A DNA stretch of 64,000 bases. Source: Sporolactobacillus sp. CQH2019 (lineage in GTDB: Bacteria; Bacillota; Bacilli; Bacillales; Sporolactobacillaceae). The notes under the pieces were generated by a model that was not told where the DNA came from, did no database searches, and worked only from the letters and a program-made list of their open reading frames with translations. Below are positions 25,607 through 34,919 of the stretch, piece by piece. The position numbers and the translations under genes were made by a program. How positions within the stretch are numbered: position 1 is the first letter of the stretch; each line of letters opens with the position of its first letter. Where the stretch lies: assembly GCF_028765345.1 (NCBI RefSeq), contig NZ_JARAJZ010000005.1:155641-219640 (forward strand). The letters are read 5' to 3'.

Positions 25607-26840
25607 ATTTTCCGTCCTTTTTTTTCAGTCCTATTCCAGCAAGCTGAAAGCTAAATCCTTTCTGATTACGACAATCATTATGCTTCTGGCACTTGCCGCC
25701 ATTTTCATGTGGCCGACCGTCAGCAGCTGGTTCTCTCCGGGCAGTCAACCGATGAAGATCACCGTCGTCGATCAGACCGGAGCGAATGCGGGAGCGCTTT
25801 TTCAAAGCGGAAGCACCATTAAATTTAATCATTTTTCCGGCAGCGTAAAACAGGCCGATCAGGAAGTGATGCAGCAGAAAGCGGACGGCGTTCTTCTGCT
25901 GAATTTAAGCGGAGACGATCGGCTTGCCGCCCAGATCCGCTCGGAAAGCACGCTGAAACTGAACGATCAGCAGACGCTCGAACAATACGTGCAGACTGCC
26001 AATCAACTACTGATTATTCAGCAAATGCATCTGACGACGGCTCAGGCGCAGCGCATCCTTTCCGCAAAGGTCACCCTGAATCAACAGCTTATTGACAGCC
26101 GGAGCAGCGGAAAAACAAGCTCGGAAAAAACGACGGCTTCATTTATTTCTTACGGCATCGCCCTGCTTGTTTATTTGTTTGCCGTATCGTATCTGTCAAT
26201 TATTTCTTCAGAAATCGCAGCAGAGAAAGATTCGCGGATTATGGAAATCATCATTTCGAGTGCTTCTCCGGCCATCCATCTCTTGTCCAGGGTTGCCGCA
26301 GTCCTGGCCCTTGCCTTTACCCAGACTGTGGTTCTGATTGGGGCAGCCTTGATTTTAGCCTATTATTCAAATAGTGGAAAATATTGGGACATGATGACTC
26401 ATATCTTTTCAGCCATTTCTCCCTATTATCTTGTTCTCTCGCTTCTTTTCTTTATACTGGCCTGCATCCTGTACACGCTGGTCGGCGCAGTCCTTGGATC
26501 TCTTGTAAGCAAAGTACAGGATGTCGGCCAGTCGGTGATGCCCGTAACCTTTATCCTGATGATCGGCTTCTTCGTCGCGATCAGCGGAATGAACAATCCG
26601 GATACACTGCTGGTTCAGATTTTTTCCTATATACCGTTTACGTCTTCGATGTTGATGCCGATGCGAATCGGCGCGACGGATATGGGGCTCTGGCAAGCGT
26701 TTCTTTCGCTTCTGATCCTCGCTTTTTCGATTATCTGCCTGTTTCTTTTCAGCCTGCGCTTTTATAGAGGATCGGTGCTTACCTATACGTCCGGTTCGAT
26801 TGTAAAAAAAATAAAGCAGGCGTTCTCGCTGTCCAAATAA
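25599..26840 (+). CDS. ABC-2 transporter permease, YhaP/NatB type
   Basis: A 413-residue membrane subunit. One transmembrane segment near residues 18-40 is followed by an extracytoplasmic domain of about 140 residues with many Gln, Ser and Asp. Five or six further membrane segments come after residue 180. The intracellular motif SSEIAAEKDSRIMEIIISSASP is characteristic of NatB-like ABC-2 permeases. Start is GTG at 25599 within the end of the ATPase gene, implying translational coupling. Confidence 0.87.
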   Translation: MSKFSVLFFQSYSSKLKAKSFLITTIIMLLALAAIFMWPTVSSWFSPGSQPMKITVVDQTGANAGALFQSGSTIKFNHFSGSVKQADQEVMQQKADGVLLLNLSGDDRLAAQIRSESTLKLNDQQTLEQYVQTANQLLIIQQMHLTTAQAQRILSAKVTLNQQLIDSRSSGKTSSEKTTASFISYGIALLVYLFAVSYLSIISSEIAAEKDSRIMEIIISSASPAIHLLSRVAAVLALAFTQTVVLIGAALILAYYSNSGKYWDMMTHIFSAISPYYLVLSLLFFILACILYTLVGAVLGSLVSKVQDVGQSVMPVTFILMIGFFVAISGMNNPDTLLVQIFSYIPFTSSMLMPMRIGATDMGLWQAFLSLLILAFSIICLFLFSLRFYRGSVLTYTSGSIVKKIKQAFSLSK

Positions 26841-27176
26841 AATTTGACCGGCACAGTAAGAATATGACTGTTTATCAAAAGACGGGCCCAAAACAGGAAC
26901 GGCCGCCTCGGCTTTTCACGCTGCCGGCCCGTCCGATATTTCATGATCGCCGAGCAAAGCAGACCGAAAGCACGATCAATCTGAAAAAGTTCTGAAACCT
27001 TCCTTGGACAGTCAACGTATTTAGTGTTAAAGTATTGAGGCAAGGCGGTCATGTCTTTGCCTGCACAAATTGTCGGGTATGTCTTGCAAGGAGTATGAAA
27101 GACACGCGGTAAAAAGGGGCCGGACGGTTCGATGACACAACCGGCTGGTCCGTCATTAGAAAAGGAGACTACAGAA
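26841..27176. other. Gap between the ABC exporter and plsX
   Basis: No gene is seen in these 336 bases. A possible promoter (TGGACA around 27005-27010, TAAAGT 27028-27033, 17-base spacer) may drive plsX. No FapR-type operator was recognised, and no clear terminator follows the permease gene. Confidence 0.4.
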
Positions 27177-28190
27177 ATGAGATTAGCAATTGATGCAATG
27201 GGCGGAGATCACGCACCGGAAGCAATTGTTGAAGGAGTGATCAGAGCGGCGCACGCATTCCCGGATTTGCATTTTGTTCTCATTGGTGACAGAGAGAAGC
27301 TTGAACCGCTTGTCGGTGAACAAGGCCAGATAGAAATCCTGCACACGACCGAAAAAATCGAAGGAACGGACGCGCCGGTGCAGGCCGTACGCCGCAAGAA
27401 GCAGGCATCCATGGTTCTTGCCGTACAGGAAGTCCGGGAAGGACGCTGTGAAGCGGCTATCTCTGCGGGGAATACAGGTGCCCTGATGGCATCCGGCCTT
27501 TTCGGTGTCGGCCGAATTAAAGGCATTGATCGTCCGGCACTGGCTCCGACTTTGCCTACCATTCATGAAAATAAAGGCTTTCTCTTTCTCGACGTCGGTG
27601 CAAACGCAGAGACAAAACCTGAAAATATGCTTCAGTACGCCACAATGGGTTCAATCTATGCCGAAAAAGTATTGCATCGTTCTAACCCGAGTATCGGTCT
27701 GCTGAATATCGGCGAAGAACCGGGAAAAGGGAATGAACTGACAAAAAAAGCCTATCAGCTTCTGAGTGAGGCGCCGATCAACTTCATCGGCAACGTTGAA
27801 CCGCGCGAATTGCTTCAGGGGCCGGCCGATGTGATCGTTGCCGACGGGTTCTCCGGGAACCTGGTCCTGAAAAGTCTTGAGGGAACGGCCATGTCGATCA
27901 TGACCCTTCTTAAAGAAACACTCGGAAGCTCGCTTTATTCAAAGATTCTGACAGGGCTTATGTACGGAAAACTGAAAGGTCTTAAGAAGCGGATGGATTA
28001 TTCCGCCTATGGAGGTGCTCTGCTCATGGGCCTGGCCGCCCCGATTATCAAGGCACACGGCGCAGCCAAAAGCGACGCGGTGTTCACTGCGATCAAGCAG
28101 GCCAAAACGGTTGTCGAGGAGCATGTGGTCAGGATCATCGGAGAAACAATCAACGACAGCCGGCATGCATGGCTGAACAGCAAGGCCTGA
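27177..28190 (+). CDS. plsX: Phosphate acyltransferase PlsX
   Basis: Converts acyl-ACP to acyl-phosphate for the PlsY-dependent first step of phospholipid synthesis; a peripheral membrane enzyme. It has 337 residues. The N terminus MRLAIDAMGGDHAPEAIVEG is diagnostic. GEGRCEAAISAGNTGALMA-type sequence near residue 90 and IVADGFSGNLVLKSLEGTA near residue 220 follow. ATG 27177 lies 9 bases after AAAAGGAG. Unlike most Bacilli, it is not flanked by fapR, fabD, fabG or acpP in this window. Confidence 0.96.
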   Translation: MRLAIDAMGGDHAPEAIVEGVIRAAHAFPDLHFVLIGDREKLEPLVGEQGQIEILHTTEKIEGTDAPVQAVRRKKQASMVLAVQEVREGRCEAAISAGNTGALMASGLFGVGRIKGIDRPALAPTLPTIHENKGFLFLDVGANAETKPENMLQYATMGSIYAEKVLHRSNPSIGLLNIGEEPGKGNELTKKAYQLLSEAPINFIGNVEPRELLQGPADVIVADGFSGNLVLKSLEGTAMSIMTLLKETLGSSLYSKILTGLMYGKLKGLKKRMDYSAYGGALLMGLAAPIIKAHGAAKSDAVFTAIKQAKTVVEEHVVRIIGETINDSRHAWLNSKA

Positions 28191-28402
28191 ATAAAAAGTC
28201 TATATCGAATGAAAGTATACATGAAAAAGGGCGTCTCACTGGCCGGGTTTTCCGGTGATGGGGGCGCTCTGTTCATTTCAACGGTGGAGATCAATCCGGA
28301 CTTTGCCCCGGCTTCTTGCTCCATCATATTTTCAGAGGAACTTTCCCGGCGGCTGGGACAACTGTCTGCGAAGAAATATGTCCGGGCAGATTCCCGCCGG
28401 TT

Positions 28403-29311
28403 TCATTCCCAGCGATAGGGCGTTTCCTGATACACATAATAATTCAGCCAGTTTGAGAAGAGGAGATGGGCATGTGAACGCCAGCGGTTCACTGGCCGTC
28501 GCGCAGGGTCGTCCCCGGGGAAGTAATGTTCAGGCAGATCCGGATTTATGTTCTTCTTCGTGTCGCGTTCATATTCCAAAGCCAGCGTTCCTGTGTCATA
28601 CTCCAGATGGCCTGTGACCATAATCTGTTTTCCGCCGTTTGCCAGCATGATAAAGGGACCGGCCTCTTCGGAAGAAGAAAGAAGTTTAACTTGCGGGTGA
28701 CGTGCAAGTGCCGCGCGATCGATATCCGTGTAGCGGGAATGGGGCGCAAAATAAACATCGTCAAATCCGCGCAGCAGTTTTTCCGTCCGGTCGGCCAGCG
28801 TATGGCTGAATACACCGGACAGTTTATGCGGAAGAAGTACTTTATTGATACCGAAATGGTAATAAAGCGCCGCCTGGGCGCCCCAGCATATATACAGAGT
28901 TGAGGTAACGGAGGCCTTGGACCATTCCATAATTTCCTCCAGCTCATGCCAATAATCAACCGCTTCAAAGGGCAGTTTCTCGACCGGCGCTCCGGTAACA
29001 ATCAAGCCGTCGTATTTTTTGTTCCGGATTTTGCTGAAAACCGTATAAAATTGTTCCATGTGCAGATGACTGGCGTGCGTCGATTCATGAGTGGCCGTCC
29101 GCATGAAAGAAATATTAACTTGAAGCGGTGTATTGCCGAGCAGACGAAGCAGCTGGGCCTCTTCTCTCTGTTTCTCGGGCATCAGATTGAGAATCAATAT
29201 GTTTAGCGGACGGATGTCCTGACGTGCCGCCCGGTCTTCATTCATGACAAAAATATTTTCTTTTTCAAGAATTTCTCTGGCAGGAAGCAATTCAGGTATT
29301 TTAATCGGCAT
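28403..29311 (-). CDS. metA: Homoserine O-acyltransferase MetA (predicted acetyl-CoA specific)
   Basis: Activates homoserine for methionine synthesis. The 302-residue chain matches the MetA family: [15 protein letters not shown] at the start, catalytic Cys in ICWGAQAAL, and the His and Glu of the triad in VTGHLEYD. Residue 111 is Glu (TGAPVEKLP). Published work on B. cereus and E. coli MetA shows that Glu here favours acetyl-CoA and Gly favours succinyl-CoA. The product is therefore predicted to be O-acetylhomoserine. ATG 29311 lies 10 bases after GAGGAG. No S-box leader was seen in front of this gene. It is downstream of a SAM-regulated operon but separated by a terminator. Confidence 0.93.
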   Translation of the reverse strand: MPIKIPELLPAREILEKENIFVMNEDRAARQDIRPLNILILNLMPEKQREEAQLLRLLGNTPLQVNISFMRTATHESTHASHLHMEQFYTVFSKIRNKKYDGLIVTGAPVEKLPFEAVDYWHELEEIMEWSKASVTSTLYICWGAQAALYYHFGINKVLLPHKLSGVFSHTLADRTEKLLRGFDDVYFAPHSRYTDIDRAALARHPQVKLLSSSEEAGPFIMLANGGKQIMVTGHLEYDTGTLALEYERDTKKNINPDLPEHYFPGDDPARRPVNRWRSHAHLLFSNWLNYYVYQETPYRWE

Positions 29312-29525
29312 AATATCAGTTCTCCTCACGGTTAACTTGGTTTAACAGCCTTTATAAAACGCTGATCTTTAAAACGGCAACCCTTTCATCCGTGCAGTCC
29401 GGATAGATTAGTTCAAGTATAGCTCAGTTTTTTCCCGGCAGCCAGTAATAACTCTGAGCAGTTAAAAACGGAAATTTGAATGAGGTGAATCAAAAAATTG
29501 CCTGATAAGTAAAGTTTTCAGCTCG

Positions 29526-29558
29526 CAAAACAGCTCCCGGCGGCTCGGCCGGGAGCTG
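29526..29558 (-). terminator. Terminator of the yeiH operon (minus strand)
   Basis: An 11-bp perfect stem (CAGCTCCCGGC 29531-29541 with GCCGGGAGCTG 29548-29558), followed on the minus strand by TTTTGC. The rest of this 308-base gap to metA holds the metA leader, with a possible -10 TATACT (complement of 29416-29421). Confidence 0.7.
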
Positions 29559-29619
29559 AAAATTAACTATGATTCCATGTAAAAAAATTATTTCAATTGA
29601 CTGCCTGCAGAAGAAAACT

Positions 29620-29982
29620 TCACAGCAATCCCCATTTTCTTTCGTAATCCACCCTCAGAACATAATCCGACTCATTGTACCCCTGTCCGGACAATAATTC
29701 CGAAATCCGATGAGATTCAAATGACTCCGTCTCCATGATTACTCTGTCTTTTTTAGCGGTAATGAGCCATTGATCATGCGCCGACTGCAAAAGTTCAGTC
29801 ATGCAGGCAATTTTTTCAAGGCGATGAGACAGAAAGACAGCCAGTTCTCTTATTTGCCGGGCGCTGGTTACGCCGGAAAAATGTCGCCTTCCATTCAGCG
29901 AGACAACATTTTTCGGTTCCGGCCGCCGGAAATAATAGAAAATAACGGTGACTCTTTCTTTGCATGTCAGATTTTTCTTCAT
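29620..29982 (-). CDS. Hypothetical protein
   Basis: A 120-residue soluble protein that I do not recognise. It is rich in Arg, Lys, Glu and Ser, with no membrane segment or signal peptide. It starts MKKNLTCKERVTVIFYYFRR and ends YVLRVDYERKWGLL; the overall size and mixed alpha/beta pattern suggest a small regulatory or adaptor domain, but that is a guess. ATG 29982 follows GGGGAG by 9 bases; the ATG at 29991 directly abuts that site and is less likely. It lies 84 bases downstream of yeiH with a terminator after it, so both are probably co-transcribed under the SAM riboswitch. Confidence 0.55.
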   Translation of the reverse strand: MKKNLTCKERVTVIFYYFRRPEPKNVVSLNGRRHFSGVTSARQIRELAVFLSHRLEKIACMTELLQSAHDQWLITAKKDRVIMETESFESHRISELLSGQGYNESDYVLRVDYERKWGLL

Positions 29983-30066
29983 TGGAGACATCTCCCCGAA
30001 TGGTTGTGCCGTAATATTAATAAGATCATGATAAAAATTGCCTACCTATGTCCGCGTTCGAACAGA

Positions 30067-31422
30067 TTATAACGCCGACCAATACGAATTGAGAATCAGA
30101 ACAGAGAGGACGTAGCCGAGCACAATATTGACAACGGCGCCCGAACTGAAGGCCGCAAACGGTTTCCAGCCGAACGAGGTCAGCTCTCTGAAGCGCGTTG
30201 TCAGGCCGATGGATAAGAAAGTAAATGTAAAGGCCCATGTCCGGAATTCTTTAATCGGAGCGATGATATCCGTATTGATCACATTGCGCCCCGAAAGCGA
30301 GGCGCCCGCAATAATCAGTGTCAGAATGGCCGAAGCGGCAAAAAATCCGATCACAAATTTCGGGAAACGGCGCCAGATCTCCGAAGCGTCGGTTTTTGTC
30401 CCGGAATTTTTTCGTTCCCAGTAAGTGACGGAAATGAAGGCAAGCACGAAGCACCAGATACCGATAAAAATATCACGACCGATAACTTTCATCAATGTAA
30501 ACGAGGTCAGTGCCTGATCGCCGAATGTACTGGCAGCCGTGATCCCGGCCGCATCGGCGAATTCCGATGTGCCGATCCAGGCGCCTGCGGGCCCTGCAGC
30601 TATCCCCAGCCATTTAACCAGCAGAGTCAGCAGAAAAATAGTCGCAACGGCCCAGATCACGACAAGCGAGATGGAAATCGACACATGTTCTTTTTTAGCC
30701 TTAATGGCTCCGCCGACCGCGATGGCCGCGGAAACGCCGCACACGGATCCCCCGACGCCGAGTGTTGCGGCAAAATATTTATCCAGACCGAGCCATTTTG
30801 TCCCGACAAAATAGATGACGAAAAAAGTGACCAGAGCGATGATCGTTGCCTGAATAAAGGCGACAGGCCCTGCCTGGAAAATCAATGTGAAGGGAAGCGT
30901 CGCACCAAGCAGGACGATTCCGACCTTGACATAAAGTTCGGTTCTGAACGCCGCCGAGAACCATCCCGACACAGGGATCAAATTGCTGATGATCAGGCCG
31001 AGCACAAGTGCGACGATCGGCGCTTCAAGATTGTATTGCTGCGCCCAATTCCATGAACTGAAAATATTGATCAGGACGCTGAGGATGAACAGCAGGGTGA
31101 AGCCGGCGGCAAACCGGCCGATTTTCTCGTGCAGAAAGAAGGCTGTTAATGAAAATAATATTAAAAAAGTCAGGAATAAAAGAATGATTGAGCCCGCATG
31201 CGACGAGAGCGCGCCTGCCAGAGAAGAAAAATGATTCCATTTAGGAATTTGTGCGGTCAGCAGCTTAATTGAACTTCCGGATAGCCAGAATAAAATGCTC
31301 AGTAAGACGATAAAAAGGCCGATCCAGACCGACCACCAATCTTCCTTTCGAATGAGCTCATGCCAGCCGGTTTTTGGTATCGATCCTGAATTACCGGATG
31401 ATGATGTTAAATCAACGGACAT
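30067..31422 (-). CDS. YeiH/UPF0324 family membrane exporter (putative sulfate or sulfur-anion exporter)
   Basis: A 451-residue polytopic membrane protein with roughly 11 hydrophobic segments. The family-typical core includes GLIISNLIPVSGWFSAAFRTELYVKVGIVLLGA and the segment with TLGVGGSVCGVSAAIAVGGAIKAKKEH. Members are annotated as putative sulfate exporters; firm biochemical proof of substrate is limited. The SAM-I riboswitch in its leader ties it to sulfur or methionine metabolism here. ATG 31422 follows GAGGAGGGATC; an ATG further upstream at 31443 lacks a site. A 120-residue hypothetical gene follows in the same unit. Confidence 0.85.
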   Translation of the reverse strand: MSVDLTSSSGNSGSIPKTGWHELIRKEDWWSVWIGLFIVLLSILFWLSGSSIKLLTAQIPKWNHFSSLAGALSSHAGSIILLFLTFLILFSLTAFFLHEKIGRFAAGFTLLFILSVLINIFSSWNWAQQYNLEAPIVALVLGLIISNLIPVSGWFSAAFRTELYVKVGIVLLGATLPFTLIFQAGPVAFIQATIIALVTFFVIYFVGTKWLGLDKYFAATLGVGGSVCGVSAAIAVGGAIKAKKEHVSISISLVVIWAVATIFLLTLLVKWLGIAAGPAGAWIGTSEFADAAGITAASTFGDQALTSFTLMKVIGRDIFIGIWCFVLAFISVTYWERKNSGTKTDASEIWRRFPKFVIGFFAASAILTLIIAGASLSGRNVINTDIIAPIKEFRTWAFTFTFLSIGLTTRFRELTSFGWKPFAAFSSGAVVNIVLGYVLSVLILNSYWSAL

Positions 31423-31589
31423 AATGTGATCCCTCCTCTTCATAAAAACATGCTGCTTCTCACTGTGAAATCGGTGCCGGTTTGATAGTAAAAGTAAATG
31501 ACTCTTATCGGAAACGGACGATCAGACAATGAACCAGCTTAAATCGTGCAGCAGATTTTTTTCTGTCTCACGGCATCACCCCCTTTACT

Positions 31590-31751
31590 CAAAAAAGTCC
31601 CCATTCCTAAAGAATGGGGACTACCGACATTAAGAATGTCTCCGTCAACCTTATCTTTCAGGAAAAACCTGTTGGACTTGGCACCTTTACTTTATAAAAA
31701 GTGGTTGCCGGACTTCATCGGGCCAATTCCCTCCGTCTCTCTTGATAAGAG
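31590..31751 (-). promoter_or_regulatory. SAM-I (S-box) riboswitch with terminator, upstream of yeiH
   Basis: On the minus strand the leader begins CTCTTATCAAGAGAGACGG and continues GGAGGGAATTGGCCCGATGA. AGTCCGGCAACCAC, GGTGCCAAGTCC and a closing GATAAG follow. These are the conserved P1, K-turn and J-region elements of the S-box aptamer (31650-31751). P1 pairs CTTATC with GATAAG. The expression platform is a terminator (AGTCCCCATTC, short loop, GAATGGGGACT, TTTTTT, 31590-31622). High SAM should therefore switch yeiH off. Confidence 0.95.
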
Positions 31752-31773
31752 TCAATTAAGTTGCGTTAATCCT

Positions 31774-31802
31774 ACCATATTAGTATGCTTTAAGCAAGAC
31801 AA
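31774..31802 (-). promoter_or_regulatory. Promoter of the S-box/yeiH transcript
   Basis: On the minus strand TTGTCT (complement of 31797-31802), a 17-base spacer and TATGGT (complement of 31774-31779). It lies about 25 bases before the aptamer. Confidence 0.55.
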
Positions 31803-32011
31803 AATGATAAAATTAATATCCGGTTTACTGCTTGCTAAACAGCCCGATAGATTCAGAGCGGAACGGGTATCCAACAACATCGAACTGCGACTGTTTTTCC
31901 AATCATATGAGAAGATTTCTATGGCCGGCATTCATGAGCCGGCTCTTCTTAATCCGGAAATCCGAAAAAGATAAGCCACCCTCATAAATCCGATCATACA
32001 TATATGAATTA

Positions 32012-32040
32012 TTGACAATATTTTGAGATGAGTCTAGAAT
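32012..32040 (+). promoter_or_regulatory. Sigma-A promoter of the sulfite reductase operon
   Basis: A perfect TTGACA (32012-32017) and TAGAAT (32035-32040) separated by 17 bases. A 5' leader of roughly 225 bases follows; no known riboswitch was recognised in it. Confidence 0.8.
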
Positions 32041-32272
32041 GAACTTTACAAAATTAAAAAATATTCAGAGTGATTGAAAACCGGGTCCGATTAAACGCAG
32101 AAATCCGGCAAAAAAATGGTCTTTAAACTCAAGTTCAGGTCAGCGGATTTCAGTGGCGCTTTCGAAGACGTCGTTATCAGGCTTTTTCCCGGCTTTTGAA
32201 AAAAGGGGAACGATTTTATTCTAAAATAAAAAAACGAGCGCAACGATTCAGAAAAGGGAGGATGGAGCGGAA

Positions 32273-33901
32273 ATGGCTTATGAAAAAGTCTGGGCAAAGA
32301 ATGAAAGGCTTAATAAAAATGAAATTAATAAACTGGCAAAAGACGGCTTGTCCATTTTTGCCGACATTCCGAACTATGCAGAAAGCGGATTTGAATCCAT
32401 CCCGAAAGATCAGTATATGTACTTTAAATATGCGGGATTGACGGTTCAGCAGCCGCAGGATAAAGGGCTTTTTATGATGCGGGTGAAAGTGCCGTCCGGA
32501 ATCATGTCGAACGAGCAGGCAGAGACGCTGGCCGGCATCGGCAGAATTTATGCGCGGAATGTCATCGACATCACAACGCGGCAGGCGATCCAGTACCACT
32601 GGATACCGCTCGAGAAACTGCCGGAAATTTTTGAGCGGCTGAAGCAGGTGGGCCTGACGACGAGCGAAGCGGAAGGCGATGCACCGAGAAATATCATGGG
32701 CAATCCGCTGGCCGGCATTGATCCGGACGAATTGTTCGACACGCGTCCGATCGTGGATGAAGTCTTTCGTTTCTTTCAGGATAATCCCGATTTTTCGAAC
32801 CTTCCGCGCAAATTCAAGATTTCAATCAACGCCAATATTCGTAATGCCGGCCACGCCGAAATCAATGACCTCGCTTTTACCCCGGCGACGAAGGTCATCA
32901 ATGGAGAAAGGGTGAAGGGATTCCATGTTAAGGTGGGCGGCGGTCTGGCGGCGAAACCGTATCTCGCGGAACCGCTCGGCCTGTTCATCCGTCCGGAGCA
33001 GACAAAAGCGGTTGCCGCCGCCGTGACGTCCCTGTACCGGGATTTCGGCTATCGGAAGAGCCGTGCGAGAGCCCGGCTCAAATACTTGGTTGCGGACTGG
33101 GGCATCGAAAAATTCCGGGAAAAGGTGCTGGAGCTGACCGGCCCGCTGCCGGCAGCAGGGCGCGATGAAACGTCCGGCTGGAACGGCGGCTATTTCTACG
33201 GAGTTCACCCGCAGAAACAGCGCGGCTTGAGCTATGTCGGGGTCAGCGTCCCCGTCGGGCGGATTCATGCCTCCGATTTTCTGACGTTCGCACGGCTCGC
33301 GAAAAGATACGGAACGGGCGAGCTGAGGACGGTCAATTCTCAGAATCTGATCATTCCGCATATTCCGACGGATCGGATCGGGGAACTGCTCGAGCACGAC
33401 CTATTTAAAAAGTACCCGGTCCGCCCGTCTCATTTCACGGGATATGCGATGGCCTGCACGGGAAATGAATTTTGCAATCTCGCACTCACCAATACAAAAG
33501 ACCGCATGAGAGAAATCGCCGCCTACCTTGATCGAGAAGTCGATATTGATGTACCTGTGAGGATCAATATGGTCGGCTGCACCAATTCATGCGGGCAGCG
33601 CCACATTGCCGACATCGGCATTCAGGGACTGAAACTGCGTACCAGGGACAAGCAATTGATCGATGCCTACGAAATCTTCGTCGGCGGAACATTGTCAGAC
33701 GGCGGCCACTTTAATGAACGCTTAAAAGGAAGAATTGCAGACTTTATTTTACCGGAAGTTTTGAAATTTTTTTTATTGTATTTTAAGGAGAACAAGAAAA
33801 AAGGCGAGACATTTTTTGCGTTCAGGAGCCGTGTCGGAATCGATGTGCTGCAGGACGTGCTGGATGATATCATGAAACATCGCGTTGAAAGTGTTGGATG
33901 A
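32273..33901 (+). CDS. Ferredoxin-type sulfite (or nitrite) reductase, siroheme protein
   Basis: Six-electron reductase that converts sulfite to sulfide (or nitrite to ammonia). The 542-residue chain has the duplicated ferredoxin-like and siroheme domains of the NirA/Sir family. The coupled siroheme-4Fe4S cluster ligands are the four cysteines in ACTGNEFCNLA (Cys-x5-Cys) and GCTNSCGQRH (Cys-x3-Cys), near residues 395-445. Siroheme-contacting Arg and Lys sites lie in IDITTRQAIQYHW and RTVNSQNLIIPH. The company of siroheme genes and the nearby methionine/SAM genes favour sulfite over nitrite. GGGAGG precedes the ATG. It is the first gene of a four-gene operon. Confidence 0.92.
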   Translation: MAYEKVWAKNERLNKNEINKLAKDGLSIFADIPNYAESGFESIPKDQYMYFKYAGLTVQQPQDKGLFMMRVKVPSGIMSNEQAETLAGIGRIYARNVIDITTRQAIQYHWIPLEKLPEIFERLKQVGLTTSEAEGDAPRNIMGNPLAGIDPDELFDTRPIVDEVFRFFQDNPDFSNLPRKFKISINANIRNAGHAEINDLAFTPATKVINGERVKGFHVKVGGGLAAKPYLAEPLGLFIRPEQTKAVAAAVTSLYRDFGYRKSRARARLKYLVADWGIEKFREKVLELTGPLPAAGRDETSGWNGGYFYGVHPQKQRGLSYVGVSVPVGRIHASDFLTFARLAKRYGTGELRTVNSQNLIIPHIPTDRIGELLEHDLFKKYPVRPSHFTGYAMACTGNEFCNLALTNTKDRMREIAAYLDREVDIDVPVRINMVGCTNSCGQRHIADIGIQGLKLRTRDKQLIDAYEIFVGGTLSDGGHFNERLKGRIADFILPEVLKFFLLYFKENKKKGETFFAFRSRVGIDVLQDVLDDIMKHRVESVG

Positions 33902-33910
33902 GGTGGAATT

Positions 33911-34129
33911 ATGGAGCTGTTCCGTTTTATCGTCACATCAAACGAGAATGAAACGGTCGCTGTAGCCGTTGCAGAAAATGAGGAGGCAGCTTTCCGGGTC
34001 GTTGATTCGGAGCTGCAGCGCACCTTTTTAAAACGTTTGAAAGTTGACAGCATCGTTTTGCTGGAAAAGAAAAAAATAGGCAAAAGCGGAGCGGGTTTTG
34101 TAATCCGGCCGCGTGAAACGTATGAATGA
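33911..34129 (+). CDS. DUF3906 family small protein
   Basis: A 72-residue protein of the DUF3906 group, typically found directly after ferredoxin-type sulfite reductase genes in Bacilli. It is a small alpha/beta domain (MELFRFIVTSNENETVAVAVAE at the start) without cysteines, so it is unlikely to carry the electrons itself. Position suggests an accessory or regulatory role in sulfite reduction; no function is proven. AGGTGG lies shortly before the ATG. Nine bases separate it from the reductase. Confidence 0.8.
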   Translation: MELFRFIVTSNENETVAVAVAENEEAAFRVVDSELQRTFLKRLKVDSIVLLEKKKIGKSGAGFVIRPRETYE

Positions 34130-34141
34130 GGGTGATGTACG

Positions 34142-34918
34142 ATGGGAAAAGTGTACCTTGTAGGGGCGGGGCCCGGGGATCCCGACCTGATTACAGTCAA
34201 AGGGCTCCGTCTGATCCGCGCCGCCGATACAATCCTCTATGATCGTCTTGTCAATGAGACATTGCTGAACGAGGCCAAACATTCAGCCGATCTGATCTAT
34301 TGCGGAAAATGGCCCCATGCACATCCTCTGAAGCAGGAGAACATCAACCATCTGCTCGCGGCCCATGCACGCAAAGGCCGGATCGTCGTCCGTCTTAAGG
34401 GAGGAGATCCCTTTATCTTCGGACGCGGAGGAGAAGAGGCTGCCTTTTTGGCCAAAGAAGGCATCGCTTTCGAAATTGTTCCGGGCATCACGGCGGGCAT
34501 AGCCGCTCCGGCGTACGCGGGCATCCCGGCAACGCATCGTGAATATGCAAGCTCGATCGCATTGGTCGCCGGACATTCGAAATCGGAAGGCAGTGAGAGA
34601 ATCAACTGGGATAAACTGGCTACGGGAGCCGACACTCTGGCTATCTATATGGGCGTGGCCGCTCTGCCGCACATTGTATCCGAACTCGTCAGCCATGGCC
34701 GTATTCCGTCAACGCCCGTCGCGCTCATTGAATGGGGAACAACGGCCCGCCAGCGAACGGTCACATCCGTTCTCAGCGGCATTGTCAGGGAAGCCGAAAA
34801 GTACCGCATTGAGAATCCGTGTATGATTATCGTCGGTGAGGTCGTAAGGCTGAGAAAAGAACTGAAATGGTTCGAAAGCGATGAAAAGCCGTTCGACATT
34901 GTTCGGGAGGCATTCTGA
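34142..34918 (+). CDS. cobA: Uroporphyrinogen-III C-methyltransferase
   Basis: SAM-dependent enzyme that methylates uroporphyrinogen III twice to precorrin-2, the entry to siroheme and cobalamin. It has 258 residues, a single SUMT domain. Hallmarks are VGAGPGDPDLIT at the N terminus, LKGGDPFIFGRGGEE near residue 85 and VPGITAGIAAPAYAGIP near residue 118. No fused uroporphyrinogen-III synthase or precorrin-2 dehydrogenase domain is present. It sits between the DUF3906 gene and sirB, which supports dedication to siroheme for the upstream reductase. Confidence 0.95.
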   Translation: MGKVYLVGAGPGDPDLITVKGLRLIRAADTILYDRLVNETLLNEAKHSADLIYCGKWPHAHPLKQENINHLLAAHARKGRIVVRLKGGDPFIFGRGGEEAAFLAKEGIAFEIVPGITAGIAAPAYAGIPATHREYASSIALVAGHSKSEGSERINWDKLATGADTLAIYMGVAALPHIVSELVSHGRIPSTPVALIEWGTTARQRTVTSVLSGIVREAEKYRIENPCMIIVGEVVRLRKELKWFESDEKPFDIVREAF

Positions 34919-34919
34919 T

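Noticed and set aside
31546-31974. Plus-strand 142-residue frame
   Set aside because: It is antisense to the SAM-I riboswitch and its promoter and has no protein features.
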